64,000 bases of DNA from Halosimplex salinum. Its GTDB lineage: Archaea; Halobacteriota; Halobacteria; Halobacteriales; Haloarculaceae. This document shows, one piece after another, positions 15,009 through 26,626 of this stretch; the stretch's first letter is position 1; every line of letters starts with the position of its first letter. Location: NCBI RefSeq assembly GCF_003730195.1, contig NZ_QWGG01000003.1, positions 124,001 to 188,000 on the forward strand, written 5' to 3'. Made by a program: the position numbers and the translations under genes. The notes below the pieces were generated by a model. The model had not been told where the DNA came from, did not search any database, and was given only the letters and a program-made list of their open reading frames with translations.

Positions 15009-16006
15009 CAGTCGATGGCCTCCCGCATGCGCGGGTCGAGCGCGTCCCGCATCCCGTCACCGAGCAGGTTGAACCCGAGGACGGTGACCGCCAGCAGGAG
15101 TCCGGGGAAGAAGGAGAGCCACCACTTCCCCGTGAGCAGGCCGTTGTCGACGCCCCGGGAGAGCATCAGTCCCCACGACGGCGTGCCGGCCTGCGCGCCG
15201 AACCCGAGGAAGGAGAGCGCGGCCAGGTCGATGATAGCCAGCCCGAAGTTCAGCGTCGACTGGACGGTGACGGGCGCGAGGGTGTTCGGCAGGACGTGCC
15301 GTGCGAGGACACGCGGGTCCGTCGCACCGAGCGCCACGGTGGCGTCGACGTACTCGTCTTCGAGGACGGTCAGCGCGGCCCCGCGGACGACCCGGGCGAA
15401 CCGCGGCGTGTACACGAGCGTCAGCGCGGCGACGGCGCGCCACAGGCCGAGTTCGCGCGGGAAGATGGCGACCAGCGCCAGCGCGAGCAGCAGTGACGGG
15501 AACGCCAGTAGCACGTCCATCGTCCGCATCACCACGTTGTCGGTCACGTCGCCGTAGTAGGCGGCGATGATCCCGAGCGAGACGCCGAGGACCGTCGAGA
15601 CGGTGACGGTGATGGTCCCGAACTTCAGCGCCAGCCAGGCGCCGTAGAGGCATCGCTTGTAGATGTCCCGGGCGGCGGCGTCGGTCCCGAACAGGTGCTG
15701 GTTCCAGGCGGCCGGCCCGATCCAGCCCGGCGGCGTCCGGTCGGCGACTTCGGTCCCGAGCCTGGACTGGGTGAGCGCGTTCAGGTCGTAGACGAACCGG
15801 GCGTACACCGCGACGACGGCCATCCCGACGATGATCGACAGGCCGACGACCGCGAGCCGATTGGAGAGCAGGTCCGAGAGGAACGGCGAGGCCCGCAACC
15901 GACCGAAGAACCCGCGCGTCTCCCGGCGGTCGACTCCGCTTTCGGCCTCCGTGCCCGTTCCGGGCGGCGCGTCGGTCTCGGTGTCGGTCGGGGTGTCGGC
16001 GTTCAT
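15008..16006 (-). CDS. dppC: Dipeptide/oligopeptide ABC transporter permease, DppC/OppC type
   Basis: 332 residues. A 35-residue Thr/Asp-rich leader precedes the first helix (LAVVGLSIIVGMAVVAVYARF), a large extracytoplasmic loop with GTDAAARDIYKR follows, and then come five more helices. The EAA-type coupling loop reads EYVDATVALGATDPRVLARHVLPN, the contact surface for the ATPase. These are the features of the BPD_transp_1 permease OppC/DppC. It pairs with DppB to form the membrane channel. The order in the operon is dppA, dppB, dppC, then a small membrane protein. Confidence 0.92.
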   Translation of the reverse strand: MNADTPTDTETDAPPGTGTEAESGVDRRETRGFFGRLRASPFLSDLLSNRLAVVGLSIIVGMAVVAVYARFVYDLNALTQSRLGTEVADRTPPGWIGPAAWNQHLFGTDAAARDIYKRCLYGAWLALKFGTITVTVSTVLGVSLGIIAAYYGDVTDNVVMRTMDVLLAFPSLLLALALVAIFPRELGLWRAVAALTLVYTPRFARVVRGAALTVLEDEYVDATVALGATDPRVLARHVLPNTLAPVTVQSTLNFGLAIIDLAALSFLGFGAQAGTPSWGLMLSRGVDNGLLTGKWWLSFFPGLLLAVTVLGFNLLGDGMRDALDPRMREAID

Positions 16007-16040
16007 CGGCGCGCACCGTCCCGTGGTGGATTCTCGGTGG

Positions 16041-17084
16041 TCATTGCTGGATCCGTGGGTCGAGGTAGCCGTAGGTGATGTCGACGACGAGCGTGACGAG
16101 CGTGAACAGCAGCGCGAAGGTGAGGACCGTGCCCTGGACCACGGGGTAGTCCGACGACCCGATGGCGCGGACGATGGTCAGTCCCATCCCGTTGATGCCG
16201 AAGACGGTCTCGGTGAGGACGGCCCCGCCCAGCAGCGTCCCGAACTGGATACCGATGATGGTGACGACGGGGATGAGCGCGTTGCGGAATCCGTGTTTCA
16301 TCACGGTGATCTTGGCGCCCTGGCCCTTCGCGCGGGCGGTCCGCATGTAGTCCTGCCTGACGACCTCGAGCATCGACGAGCGCATCATCCGCGAGATGAG
16401 CGCCGTCGAGTAGATGCCGATGACGAGCGACGGCATCAGCAGGTGCCGGGCCGCCGAGACGAACGCGTCGAACCGCCCGAGCAACAGGGTATCGACCGTG
16501 ATCATCCCGGTCAGCGGGAGCTGTCGGCCCATGAACTCCCACTGGGTCGGGAGGAACAGCGTCGAGTCTATCCGACCGCTGGTCGGCAGGACGCCGAGGT
16601 ACGTCGCGAACAGGAGGATGAGCAGCGGCCCCGACCAGAAGATGGGGATCGAGATGCCCGACAGCGCGCCGACGCGCGTGAGGTGGTCGGTCGCGGAGTC
16701 CTGCTTGACCGCAGAGAGGACGCCGAGCGGGATACCGATGAAGATACCCGCCAGTTGCCCGTACACCGCGAGTTCGATCGTGACCGGCAGCCGGTCGGCG
16801 ATGACCGACCGGACCGGCGCGCCCTGACTGATGCTGTAGGACTGCCCGAAGTCGAAGCGGGCCGCGTCCCAGAGGAAGTCCACGTACTGGACGTAGAGCG
16901 GCCGCGTCAGCCCGAGTTCTCGGCGGACCTGGTTCACCTGCTCCGTCGAGGCGCGCTGGCCGGCGATGATGCGCGCCGGGTCGCCCGGCGCGAGGTGGAG
17001 GATGGCGAACACGAGCGTAGCCACTCCGAACAGCACCGGGACGAGCAGGAGGAGTCGCTTGAGGACGAACCTGAGCGAAGCCAT
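16041..17084 (-). CDS. dppB: Dipeptide/oligopeptide ABC transporter permease, DppB/OppB type
   Basis: 347 residues that start straight into a membrane helix (LKRLLLLVPVLFGVATLVF). HLAPGDPA, the usual DppB loop motif, and RRELGLTRPLYVQY follow. The EAA loop reads EVVRQDYMRTARAKGQGAKI, followed by HGFRNALIPVVTIIG. Six helices in all; normal family length. It is spaced 34 bases upstream of dppC and 21 bases downstream of dppA, within one operon. Confidence 0.92.
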   Translation of the reverse strand: MASLRFVLKRLLLLVPVLFGVATLVFAILHLAPGDPARIIAGQRASTEQVNQVRRELGLTRPLYVQYVDFLWDAARFDFGQSYSISQGAPVRSVIADRLPVTIELAVYGQLAGIFIGIPLGVLSAVKQDSATDHLTRVGALSGISIPIFWSGPLLILLFATYLGVLPTSGRIDSTLFLPTQWEFMGRQLPLTGMITVDTLLLGRFDAFVSAARHLLMPSLVIGIYSTALISRMMRSSMLEVVRQDYMRTARAKGQGAKITVMKHGFRNALIPVVTIIGIQFGTLLGGAVLTETVFGINGMGLTIVRAIGSSDYPVVQGTVLTFALLFTLVTLVVDITYGYLDPRIQQ

Positions 17085-17105
17085 GACTGGAGCGGGGTGG
17101 CGGCC

Positions 17106-18926
17106 CTACTGTATCTGGACCGTGTTGAGGTACGGGCCGCCGACGGAACTGATCGTGTAGGAGTCCTCGACGACGGCCTCGTTGATGGCCCGCAGCGTCT
17201 CGGCGTAGTCGAGGAACACCCACGGCGCCTCGTCGTGGGCGATCTGGTTGGCCTCGACGTACATCGACTCGCGCTCGCCCTCGTCGTAGGTCTGCTGGGC
17301 CTCGCGGACGATCTCCATGAACTCGGTGTTGGCCCACGCCGAGACGTTGAGCGTGCTGTACCCCTCGGTGTCGAAGCTCACCCAGTCCTGGTCCTCCGGG
17401 ACGGCGTCCATCGACACCTTCGGGTCCAGCAGGACGTACAGGAAGTTGTCCGGGTCGGCGTTGTCGGTGTACCAGCCGAGGAAACAGGCGTCGTGTTTGC
17501 CCTGGTCGGTGTAGTCGAGGTAGGGGCTGAACGTCGAGAACTGGTTGATGTTCACCGTCAGTCCGAGGGCCTCGAGGTCGGACTTGACCTGGTTGGCCGT
17601 CTGGATCGGGCTCGGGTTGTAGCCGCGCGGGTTCGAGAACGTCGCGAGTTCGAACTCGAAGCCGTCGCCGTAGCCCGCCTCTTCGAGGAGCGACTGGGCC
17701 TGCTCCGTGTCCTGCGGATACGGGTCGAGGTCCTCGTTGTGGCCGAGCACGTCCGGCGGGAGCGGCTGGTCGGCCTGGGTCGCGAAGCCCTGGTAGATCT
17801 GGTCGACGATGGCCTCCGTGTTGATCGCGAGGGAGACGGCCCGGCGAACGCGTCGGTCGCGGAACTCCTCCCGGCGGGCCATGTTGAACGCCATGTAGCC
17901 GACGTTGATGCCGTTCTTCCTGAGCAGCGTCGCCGTGCCGCTGTCGTCGGCCTGCTGGAACCCGTCGGAGTCCAGGTTGTCGGTGATGTGCGAGTCGCCG
18001 TTGATCACGTCCTGGACGCGGGTGCTGTTCTCCTGGATCGTCTTGAAGACGACGTTGGCGACGTTGGGTCCCTCGCCCCAGAACTCCTCGTTGGCCGTCA
18101 GCCGGATGCGGCTGTTGGGGTTGTCGAGCTGGTCGAACGCGAACGGACCGGTCCCTATCGGCTCGGTACCGAGCCCGACCTGGTCGTCGCCGCTGGCGCC
18201 CATCTCCTCGATCTGGGACTCCGAGAGGACGGCCGCCGCGAACATCGCGAGGTTGCGCAGGAAGGGCGCGTACTGCTGGGTGAGTTCGATCGTCAGCGAG
18301 TAGTCCTCGCTGGCGTCGACGCTCTCGATCCAGTTGCCGAGCGTGAACGGGCCGTACCCCGACCGGTTCTCGTCGCCGAGGTAGTAGTCGTAGTCCGACT
18401 GCGTGAACCGCCGCCAGGTCGCCTCGAAGTCGCTGGCGGTGAACTCCTCGCCGTCGTGGAAGGTGACGCCCTCGCGGAGTTCGAGCGTCGCGGTCGTCCC
18501 CTCCAGCGAGTAGTCGGTCGCCAGCGCGTCCTCGAGCTGGCCGCCGCTCCCCGCCGCGAACTGGATCAGCGTGTCGAATATCTGGTTCGTGACCTTCGCG
18601 ACCTCGCCACTGGTCGTCTGCTGCGGGTCGTAGTTCTCCGGGTGGTCACCGCGAGCGTACACCAGCGTCCCGCTCGGGGCCGTGCCGCCGTCCCCGTCAC
18701 CGTCGCCGTCGCCACCGTTTCCGTCGCCGCCGCCACCGTCGCCGCCACCATCGTCGCCGTCGCCGCCACCACCGTCGCCGCCACCGTCGCCGTCCTCGCC
18801 GTCGGCTGGTTCTGTCGTCTCTGCGCCACCCCCGCCGCCGCCACACCCCGCGACCGTCACCGTCGCGGCCGTCGTCCCGGCAAGCGTCAGGAACCGCCGT
18901 CTATCGATGGACTGCTCCGAAGACAT
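17106..18926 (-). CDS. dppA: Dipeptide-binding lipoprotein, Tat-exported (DppA family)
   Basis: 606 residues. The N-terminus has a twin-arginine signal (DRRRFLTLAG) and a lipobox ending in Cys near residue 28, so the protein should be exported folded and lipid-anchored outside the membrane. A Gly/Asp/Glu linker of about 60 residues follows, then the SBP_bac_5 solute-binding fold with DTLIQFAAGSGG, LELREGVTFHDGEEFTASDF and RRAVSLAIN. It would bind peptides or similar ligands and deliver them to DppBC. The low-complexity linker (many GDGD/GGD units) is longer than usual. Start supported by the TATA box 27 bases upstream. Confidence 0.92.
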   Translation of the reverse strand: MSSEQSIDRRRFLTLAGTTAATVTVAGCGGGGGGAETTEPADGEDGDGGGDGGGGDGDDGGGDGGGGDGNGGDGDGDGDGGTAPSGTLVYARGDHPENYDPQQTTSGEVAKVTNQIFDTLIQFAAGSGGQLEDALATDYSLEGTTATLELREGVTFHDGEEFTASDFEATWRRFTQSDYDYYLGDENRSGYGPFTLGNWIESVDASEDYSLTIELTQQYAPFLRNLAMFAAAVLSESQIEEMGASGDDQVGLGTEPIGTGPFAFDQLDNPNSRIRLTANEEFWGEGPNVANVVFKTIQENSTRVQDVINGDSHITDNLDSDGFQQADDSGTATLLRKNGINVGYMAFNMARREEFRDRRVRRAVSLAINTEAIVDQIYQGFATQADQPLPPDVLGHNEDLDPYPQDTEQAQSLLEEAGYGDGFEFELATFSNPRGYNPSPIQTANQVKSDLEALGLTVNINQFSTFSPYLDYTDQGKHDACFLGWYTDNADPDNFLYVLLDPKVSMDAVPEDQDWVSFDTEGYSTLNVSAWANTEFMEIVREAQQTYDEGERESMYVEANQIAHDEAPWVFLDYAETLRAINEAVVEDSYTISSVGGPYLNTVQIQ

Positions 18927-18950
18927 GATCTCGACTGGTCCCAGAACGGA

Positions 18951-18957
18951 TATATTA
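18951..18957 (-). promoter_or_regulatory. TATA box of the dppA operon
   Basis: On the minus strand the sequence reads GGTAATATATCC, centred about 27 bases before the dppA ATG (18926). This is the archaeal TATA-to-start distance, so the transcript should be leaderless. It separates dppABC transcription from the upstream dppDF gene. Confidence 0.7.
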
Positions 18958-19049
18958 CCCTCGATACTTCACACACGTTACACTATCGCTACGTAGCGGT
19001 ACCCCGAGATTACCGGCCGGGGCGCCCGGCTCGTCGAGGCCGCCGCTGG

Positions 19050-19099
19050 ACGCGGTCGTCGAGGTCGTCATCGAACGCGGTCGTCGAGGTCGTCACCGG
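19050..19099. repeat. Tandem repeat, 25-base unit, two copies
   Basis: The two units (19050-19074 and 19075-19099) differ only near their ends (core CGGTCGTCGAGGTCGTCA). The repeat lies about 40 bases after the stop of dppDF. Confidence 0.8.
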
Positions 19100-19139
19100 A
19101 CCTGAGCGCCGAGGCCATCGCCGGACCCCGTCGCCTCGA

Positions 19140-21875
<2,736 letters not shown>

Positions 21876-21956
21876 CTCGAACGGGCTTGGTCGATCAGTC
21901 GGAAAGTTATAGGCGGGTTACCGGGCGACGACGCCGGGGAGAGTGCGGGGGCGGGC

Positions 21957-22025
21957 GGTCACGGGTGGTCGCGGGTGGTCGCGGATGGTCGGTCCGAGCG
22001 GAGAAGCGGCGAGCGGAGAAGCGGC
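21957..22025. repeat. Two adjacent tandem repeats (10-base and 15-base units)
   Basis: 21957-21990 has three near-identical 10-base units (GGTCGCGGGT type). 21996-22010 and 22011-22025 are two identical 15-base units (GAGCGGAGAAGCGGC), with a partial third. The array ends about 19 bases after the pyrC stop codon. The rest of the spacer holds a possible TATA element (AGTTATAGG) for dppDF. Confidence 0.8.
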
Positions 22026-22043
22026 GAGCGGCGGTCGGCTCGG

Positions 22044-23465
22044 TCAGGAGCGGTCGTCGTCCGGCGACTCCTCGACGACTTCCGCGGCCAGGTCGGCGAT
22101 CGATTCGGTCTCCTGGCCCCCGCGGGTGACTCGGTCGTCGTCTCGCTCGTCGACTGCGGTGTTGTCGCCGGCTCTGACGTTCTCGCCGACGGCGGAACCG
22201 AAGGATTCGCTCTCTCCGCCGGGGCGGTCGTCGGCGTCGCGCTCGTAGACGACGGTGCCGCGGACGAGCGTGAGCTGGGGGAAGACGGCCTCGCGACCCT
22301 CGAACGGCGTCCAGTCGCACTTCGTGTGCAGCCGGTCGGCGCGGATCGGGTGGGTCTTGCCGGGGTCGACGAGCACGAGGTCGGCGTCCATCCCCTCGGC
22401 GACGCGGCCCTTCGACGGCAGGTCGAACACCTCCGCCGGGTTCGCGGCGGTGAGGTCGCGGATCCGCTGGTAGGTGAGGGCGCCGGTGCGGGCGTCTGCG
22501 AGCAGGAGCGGGAGCGCCGTCTCGACGCCCGGGACGCCCGAGGGCGCGTCCCAGATGTCGGCGTCTTTCTCTTCGGCGGTGTGGGGCGCGTGGTCCGTCG
22601 CGATCATGTCGACCTGTCCCTCGACGACGCGGTCGTAAACGCGCTGACGGCGCTTCTCGCGGCGGAGCGGCGGGTTCATGCGACCGTGCGTGCCCAGTTC
22701 GCGCAGGTCGCTCCGGGAGAGGTACATGTGGTGGGGCGTGACCTCGCAGGTCATCCCCGCCTCGCTGGCTGCGTCGATGCCCTCGGGCGTCGAGGTGTGG
22801 GCGACGTGGATCCGCGTGTCGCGCTCGGCGGCAACCTCGCAGGCCCGGCGGACGGCGGCGGCCTCGGCGCGAGCGGTGCGGTAGGCGCTCCAGGCGTCGG
22901 CGTCGTCGCGCTCCTGCGCGCTGATGTTGAAGAGGCTCGCGTCCTCGGCGTGGACGGTAACCGTCACGTCGTGCGCGTCGGCCTCGGCGAGTGCGTCGAC
23001 GAACAGCGGTTCCTCGATGCCCATGTTGCCCGTCGAGTCGGCGAGGAACACCTCGCCGAGCGCGAAGAGGTCGCGGTCGAACAGGGAGTCGGGGAGCCAG
23101 TCGGCGTTCACGCCGCCGTTGAGGCCGTAGTCGACGAGCGAGGCCGCCGCGAGGTCCGCCTTCTCGTCGAAGGCGGCGCCGTCGACGGTCGGCGGCGAGG
23201 TGTTGGGCTGGTCGACGACGGTCGTCACGCCGCCCGCGGCGGCGCTGTGTGAGCCCGTCTCCCACGTCTCCTTGTGCGAGTCACCGGGTTCGCGGAAGTG
23301 GACGTGGGCGTCGATCATCCCCGGCAGGAGGCGCTTGCCGGTCGCGTCGAGAACCCGCTCGTCCTCGCTCGCGTCCAACCCCTCCCCGACGGCCGCGATC
23401 GTCTCACCCGACACGCGGACGTCCCGACGCCGTCCGTCCGCGAGTGTCGCGTTCCGGAATAGCAT
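22044..23465 (-). CDS. pyrC: Dihydroorotase
   Basis: 473 residues. DAHVHFREPG at residues 52-61 gives the first two metal-binding histidines (H54 and H56); HAEDASLF, HVAHTST and ATDHAPH follow, and the last supplies the catalytic Asp. It closes carbamoyl-aspartate to dihydroorotate in pyrimidine synthesis. The arrangement is that of class I dihydroorotases. The last ~45 residues after the family core (from about residue 428) form a hydrophilic, acidic extension of no recognisable fold. The ATG is followed directly by the beta-strand LFRNATLADG typical of amidohydrolases. No other pyr gene is adjacent. Confidence 0.92.
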   Translation of the reverse strand: MLFRNATLADGRRRDVRVSGETIAAVGEGLDASEDERVLDATGKRLLPGMIDAHVHFREPGDSHKETWETGSHSAAAGGVTTVVDQPNTSPPTVDGAAFDEKADLAAASLVDYGLNGGVNADWLPDSLFDRDLFALGEVFLADSTGNMGIEEPLFVDALAEADAHDVTVTVHAEDASLFNISAQERDDADAWSAYRTARAEAAAVRRACEVAAERDTRIHVAHTSTPEGIDAASEAGMTCEVTPHHMYLSRSDLRELGTHGRMNPPLRREKRRQRVYDRVVEGQVDMIATDHAPHTAEEKDADIWDAPSGVPGVETALPLLLADARTGALTYQRIRDLTAANPAEVFDLPSKGRVAEGMDADLVLVDPGKTHPIRADRLHTKCDWTPFEGREAVFPQLTLVRGTVVYERDADDRPGGESESFGSAVGENVRAGDNTAVDERDDDRVTRGGQETESIADLAAEVVEESPDDDRS

Positions 23466-23646
23466 ACCCCACCTCTGACGCGAGTGGCCCTAAATCTCCC
23501 GGACTGTCGCAGCGTCGACGGGAAGCGGTCGATCGACCGGTCCGTGGGCACCCCAGGTGGGTCCCCGCGGCGGCCTCGACGGGTGCCGACGGAGGCCGCT
23601 CCGTCGCAGTGCCGACGCGTCGACCACCGAACGGCGGACGGGTCGG

Positions 23647-24348
23647 TCACTCCGTCGAGTCGACCTGCCGTACCTGCGTCGGGTCCCCGCCGACCAGCGC
23701 GGTCTCGACCGCTCGGACGACCGCGTCGGAGTCGGCCGCTCCCCCCGCTCGCGCGACGCTCCCGACCGTCTCCGGGTCGAAGGGCACTTCGAGCGCGTCG
23801 TACACCGGGTCGAGAACCCCGGCGATCGGTTCGTGGTCGCGGACCAGCAGGACGCCCGCGACGACGGCCGCGTCCGCGTGCACACGCTGGGCGAGGCCGG
23901 CGAGTTTCCGCGCCCGTCCGCCGCAGTCGGCCTGCACCGAGTGGGTCCCGGGACAGAACGAGTCGGGTGGTTCGCCCTCACGGGCGTCGACACCGAGTTC
24001 GTCGAGCGCGTCGAGCAGGTCTGCGGTCGCCGCGTCGTAGCGGTCCTGGAGTCCCGACCGCATGTCGTCGACGGGCGTCACGCGGGCGAAGGCGACCGTC
24101 GATCCGGTGTAGGCGACGGCGCGCCCGCCCACCTCGCGCTCGACGGGCGGAAACCCGTGGTCTTCGGCGAGTTCGCGGGCGCGGTCGTACCCGTCGGCGC
24201 CGGAGTCGCGGCGACCGAAGGCGACCTGTCGGTGGGGTCGCCAGACCCGGACCGCGGGCTCGCGGTCGTCGGCGACCCGGTCGACCACACGGTCGGAGAC
24301 CGCGCGGTCGGCGTCGATGGAGTCGGCACGGCCGCGGTAGACGCGCAT
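23647..24348 (-). CDS. Lipoate-protein ligase A family protein
   Basis: 233 residues. The BPL/LplA fold is marked by VWRPHRQVAFGRRDS, the REVGGRAVAY version of the RRxxGGxxVxH motif at ~72-80, and the conserved lysine K148 in ARKLAGLAQR, which contacts the lipoyl-adenylate. It would attach lipoate (or octanoate) to 2-oxoacid dehydrogenase E2 or GcvH proteins, or be a divergent relative. The GG...AY ending of the motif instead of VxH is a change that could affect substrate choice. The gene is alone, divergent from vapB and 181 bases downstream of pyrC's start; that spacer shows no gene. Confidence 0.8.
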   Translation of the reverse strand: MRVYRGRADSIDADRAVSDRVVDRVADDREPAVRVWRPHRQVAFGRRDSGADGYDRARELAEDHGFPPVEREVGGRAVAYTGSTVAFARVTPVDDMRSGLQDRYDAATADLLDALDELGVDAREGEPPDSFCPGTHSVQADCGGRARKLAGLAQRVHADAAVVAGVLLVRDHEPIAGVLDPVYDALEVPFDPETVGSVARAGGAADSDAVVRAVETALVGGDPTQVRQVDSTE

Positions 24349-24440
24349 ACGTGTTCGAGAGGGCGGTACGGAGAAAACGGCACCGCTCGCGTAGACGACG
24401 ACGGAGGCGGCGAATCCGACGGGAAGGAAGTGGATTCCGT

Positions 24441-24462
24441 GGGAATATTTTTCAATCTTCCC
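24441..24462. promoter_or_regulatory. Promoter with inverted repeat before vapB
   Basis: GGGAA (24441-24445) and TTCCC (24458-24462) form an inverted repeat flanking the AT-rich ATATTTTT TATA box, which lies about 30 bases before the vapB ATG. An operator overlapping the TATA box is how VapB-VapC complexes usually autoregulate; the binding itself is inferred. Confidence 0.5.
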
Positions 24463-24477
24463 GACCAGATCACGACC

Positions 24478-24741
24478 ATGTCCAAGAGCACAGACGAGCG
24501 GGGGCGTCTCTACCTGCCCAAGGACGTCCGGGATCGGTTCGGCGACCGGTACCGGATCGTCGAATTACCGACGCACGTCGCGCTGTTCCCCGTCGACGAC
24601 GACCCGCTCTCGGGGCTGCGAGAGGCGGTCGGCGACGCCTTCGAGGGAGACGACATCGGGTCGCTGAAGTCCGAAGCCCGCGCCAGCATCGCCAGGACCG
24701 CCGAGGAAGAGGCGGACGAGCGCGGACCCAGCGAGGAGTGA
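24478..24741 (+). CDS. vapB: VapB-type antitoxin (AbrB/SpoVT swapped-hairpin domain)
   Basis: 87 residues from the ATG at 24478. The N-terminal half carries the AbrB/MazE pattern STDERGRLYLPKDVRDRFG followed by RYRIVELPTHVALFPV, a DNA-binding swapped-hairpin. The C-terminal half is acidic and helical, suited to wrapping around the toxin. Three bases separate its stop from the GTG of vapC, so the two form an operon. An inverted repeat around the TATA box suggests self-repression. The long open frame running in from upstream is a shadow of lplA. Confidence 0.8.
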   Translation: MSKSTDERGRLYLPKDVRDRFGDRYRIVELPTHVALFPVDDDPLSGLREAVGDAFEGDDIGSLKSEARASIARTAEEEADERGPSEE

Positions 24742-24744
24742 CCC

Positions 24745-25152
24745 GTGTACGTCGAGACCGATTTCCTCGTCGCGCTGGTCAAAGAGGACGACTGGTTGCG
24801 TGAACCAGTGCTGACCGCGCTGGAAGAACGAGACGACGTCCACACGTCGATCCTCTCGTACGCGGAACTGCTCGTCCTGTTCTACGACCGCGCCGCCGAG
24901 GCGTACGAGATCGACGTCCCACGGGCGACGACGGACCTGATCGAACTCGTCCCCGTCGTTCCGAGAGAACACGAGGACGCGATCCTCGCCGCGGCGGCGT
25001 TCATCGACGAACACGAGTTGACGCCGTTCGACGCCCTTCACGCGGGCCTGGTGACGACGGCCGACGAGCGAGTCATGTCGAGCGAACTCGACTACGAGAC
25101 GGTCGGTCTCGAGCGAGTCCCGCTCGGCGACGAACAGAAGAGCGAGGACTAA
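24745..25152 (+). CDS. vapC: VapC-type toxin, PIN-domain RNase
   Basis: 135 residues starting at GTG 24745. PIN-domain acidic residues are in place: D6 (ETDFLVAL), E41 (LSYAELLVLF) and D97 (LTPFDALHAG), which coordinate the Mg2+ for RNA cleavage. VapC toxins cut tRNA or rRNA when released from VapB; the target here is unknown. The C-terminal ~20 residues are charged. Directly downstream of vapB. The next gene starts 26 bases further on and may be read from the same transcript. Confidence 0.82.
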   Translation: MYVETDFLVALVKEDDWLREPVLTALEERDDVHTSILSYAELLVLFYDRAAEAYEIDVPRATTDLIELVPVVPREHEDAILAAAAFIDEHELTPFDALHAGLVTTADERVMSSELDYETVGLERVPLGDEQKSED

Positions 25153-25177
25153 TGCGCTCCGTTACTAACTCCCGCCG

Positions 25178-26074
25178 ATGGCCGTCACGCTGTCCGCCGA
25201 CGTACTGTCGCGATACCCGCGATTCACCCTCTACAACTCCCCGTTCGCCGCTCACGACCGGGGCGCGGCCGTGGACCTCTACCCGGGCGACAGCGACGGG
25301 GACACCCTTCGCCCGAACCCCGAGGGCGGCGAGTCTGTCGACGCCCCCTCGCCCGTCGCCGGTGAGGTTGTCGAGACGCGGACGGTGACGGCGCCCTCAC
25401 AGCCCTACGCCGCCGACGAGGACCACCTGATCCTGATCGACACCGGCGAGCACGTCGCCCGGATCCTGCACGTCGACCCCGCAGTCGCGGCGGGCGACCG
25501 CGTCGCGGTCGGCGACTCGCTGGGCCGTCTCGTCCGCGCGGGTTTCTTCGCGCCGTGGGTCGCCAACCACCTCCACCTGGGATTTCGAGCGCACGGCGCC
25601 GACCACCACCGCGCCGCCGGGTCGATCCCGCTGGAACTGGCCCCCGATCTCTCCGTCGAGGCGCTCGACTGGGACGGAACGGGCACCGTCGTCGCCGCGG
25701 GCGAGACCTACGCCGTCCTCGACTCGCCGGCCCATCCGGCCCCGGGCGACCGGTTCGCCGGCCTCGCGGCGACGGACCGAGACGGCGAGCGACTGGGCGT
25801 CCTCGACGGGGGCCTCCCGCACTACGACTGCGGCGGCGTGTTCGGGCCGGTCACAGGGCATGACGAGGTGTGTCTCCTCGGCGAGCGCGTCGGTCGCGCG
25901 GACGGCCGGGACGTGACGTGGGACGACGTAACCGTCCTCGCGAACGGCGACCCGATCACGGGGCTCGCACTGGCGTTCGGTCGGGACCGGGCGGGCGTGA
26001 AACTCGTCGGCGAGAGAGTGGACCTGCCGGTCGGAACGGACGTGACGGTCACCGTCGAGACCCGAAACCCGTAG
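25178..26074 (+). CDS. Conserved haloarchaeal protein with a duplicated-hybrid-motif (M23/EIIA-like) domain
   Basis: 298 residues, soluble. Residues ~55-145 look like the barrel-sandwich fold shared by M23 peptidases and PTS EIIA: DAPSPVAGEVVETRTV, a turn, then HLILIDTGEHVARILHVDPAVAAGDRVAVGDSLG and NHLHLGFR. The HLHLGF ending matches the HxH of M23 peptidases, but the companion HxxxD motif is not seen, so a peptidase call is unsafe. The C-terminal half contains LPHYDCGGVFGP and a further beta-rich segment. I do not know its function. It starts 26 bases after vapC. Confidence 0.55.
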   Translation: MAVTLSADVLSRYPRFTLYNSPFAAHDRGAAVDLYPGDSDGDTLRPNPEGGESVDAPSPVAGEVVETRTVTAPSQPYAADEDHLILIDTGEHVARILHVDPAVAAGDRVAVGDSLGRLVRAGFFAPWVANHLHLGFRAHGADHHRAAGSIPLELAPDLSVEALDWDGTGTVVAAGETYAVLDSPAHPAPGDRFAGLAATDRDGERLGVLDGGLPHYDCGGVFGPVTGHDEVCLLGERVGRADGRDVTWDDVTVLANGDPITGLALAFGRDRAGVKLVGERVDLPVGTDVTVTVETRNP

Positions 26075-26089
26075 TCCAGCCACCGAGCG

Positions 26090-26626
26090 CTACTCGCCGT
26101 ACCGTTCGTAATGCTCGCGTTTCGCCCGCTCGTACGCTTCGTCGCCGCGCACCCGGTCGAGATATTCCCTGTAGACGAGCGCAATCTCCCGTTTCTCCGG
26201 GTCGTACCACTGCTGGGGCTCGCGTTCGACGCGGTTGCCGCCCGCGGTTTCACCGCTCGCTTTCGAGGCGCTTCGCGCCTCGCTGTCGTCATCAGTCCGG
26301 TACTTGTTGCCACCGGGGTACTTCGCGTAGCGCATCGCCCGCGTCCAGCCCATCTGGAGGTACTTCCGGGCCATATCCATCCCGACGAAGTCGTCGGCCG
26401 CGCGGTACTGGCAATAGCGTTCGTAGATCGCTTCCGCACCGTCTTCGGCGTCTGCCAGCGTCGCGATCCCCCACTCCGGCAGGAGTTCGCTCTTGTACGG
26501 TTCGATCTTGAACGCGCCGCGCTCGTCGGGCGTGTGCCGGTACCGCTCGGGGTGCTCGCGGAAGTCGAGGTCGTACTCCGGCCCGTCCTCGACTTCCGTG
26601 ACCTCGCCACGGACGGGGTCGCTCAT
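26090..26626 (-). CDS. DUF4385 family protein
   Basis: 178 residues. The sequence pattern YDLDFREHPERYRHTPDERGAF, then EPYKSELLPEWG and ARKYLQMGWTRAMRYAKYPGGNKY, matches DUF4385 as I remember it, a family found in bacteria, phages and haloarchaea with no known function. A 25-residue Ser/Glu-rich insert follows the KYPGGNKY block. Its ATG overlaps the stop codon of the GNAT gene by two bases, so the GNAT and isochorismatase genes upstream are co-translated with it. Confidence 0.75.
   Translation of the reverse strand: MSDPVRGEVTEVEDGPEYDLDFREHPERYRHTPDERGAFKIEPYKSELLPEWGIATLADAEDGAEAIYERYCQYRAADDFVGMDMARKYLQMGWTRAMRYAKYPGGNKYRTDDDSEARSASKASGETAGGNRVEREPQQWYDPEKREIALVYREYLDRVRGDEAYERAKREHYERYGE

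Noticed and set aside
25555-25600. M23 peptidase call from HLHLG in the 25178-26074 gene
   Set aside because: Only the HxH part is seen; the partner HxxxD zinc motif is missing, so the gene is described by fold only.
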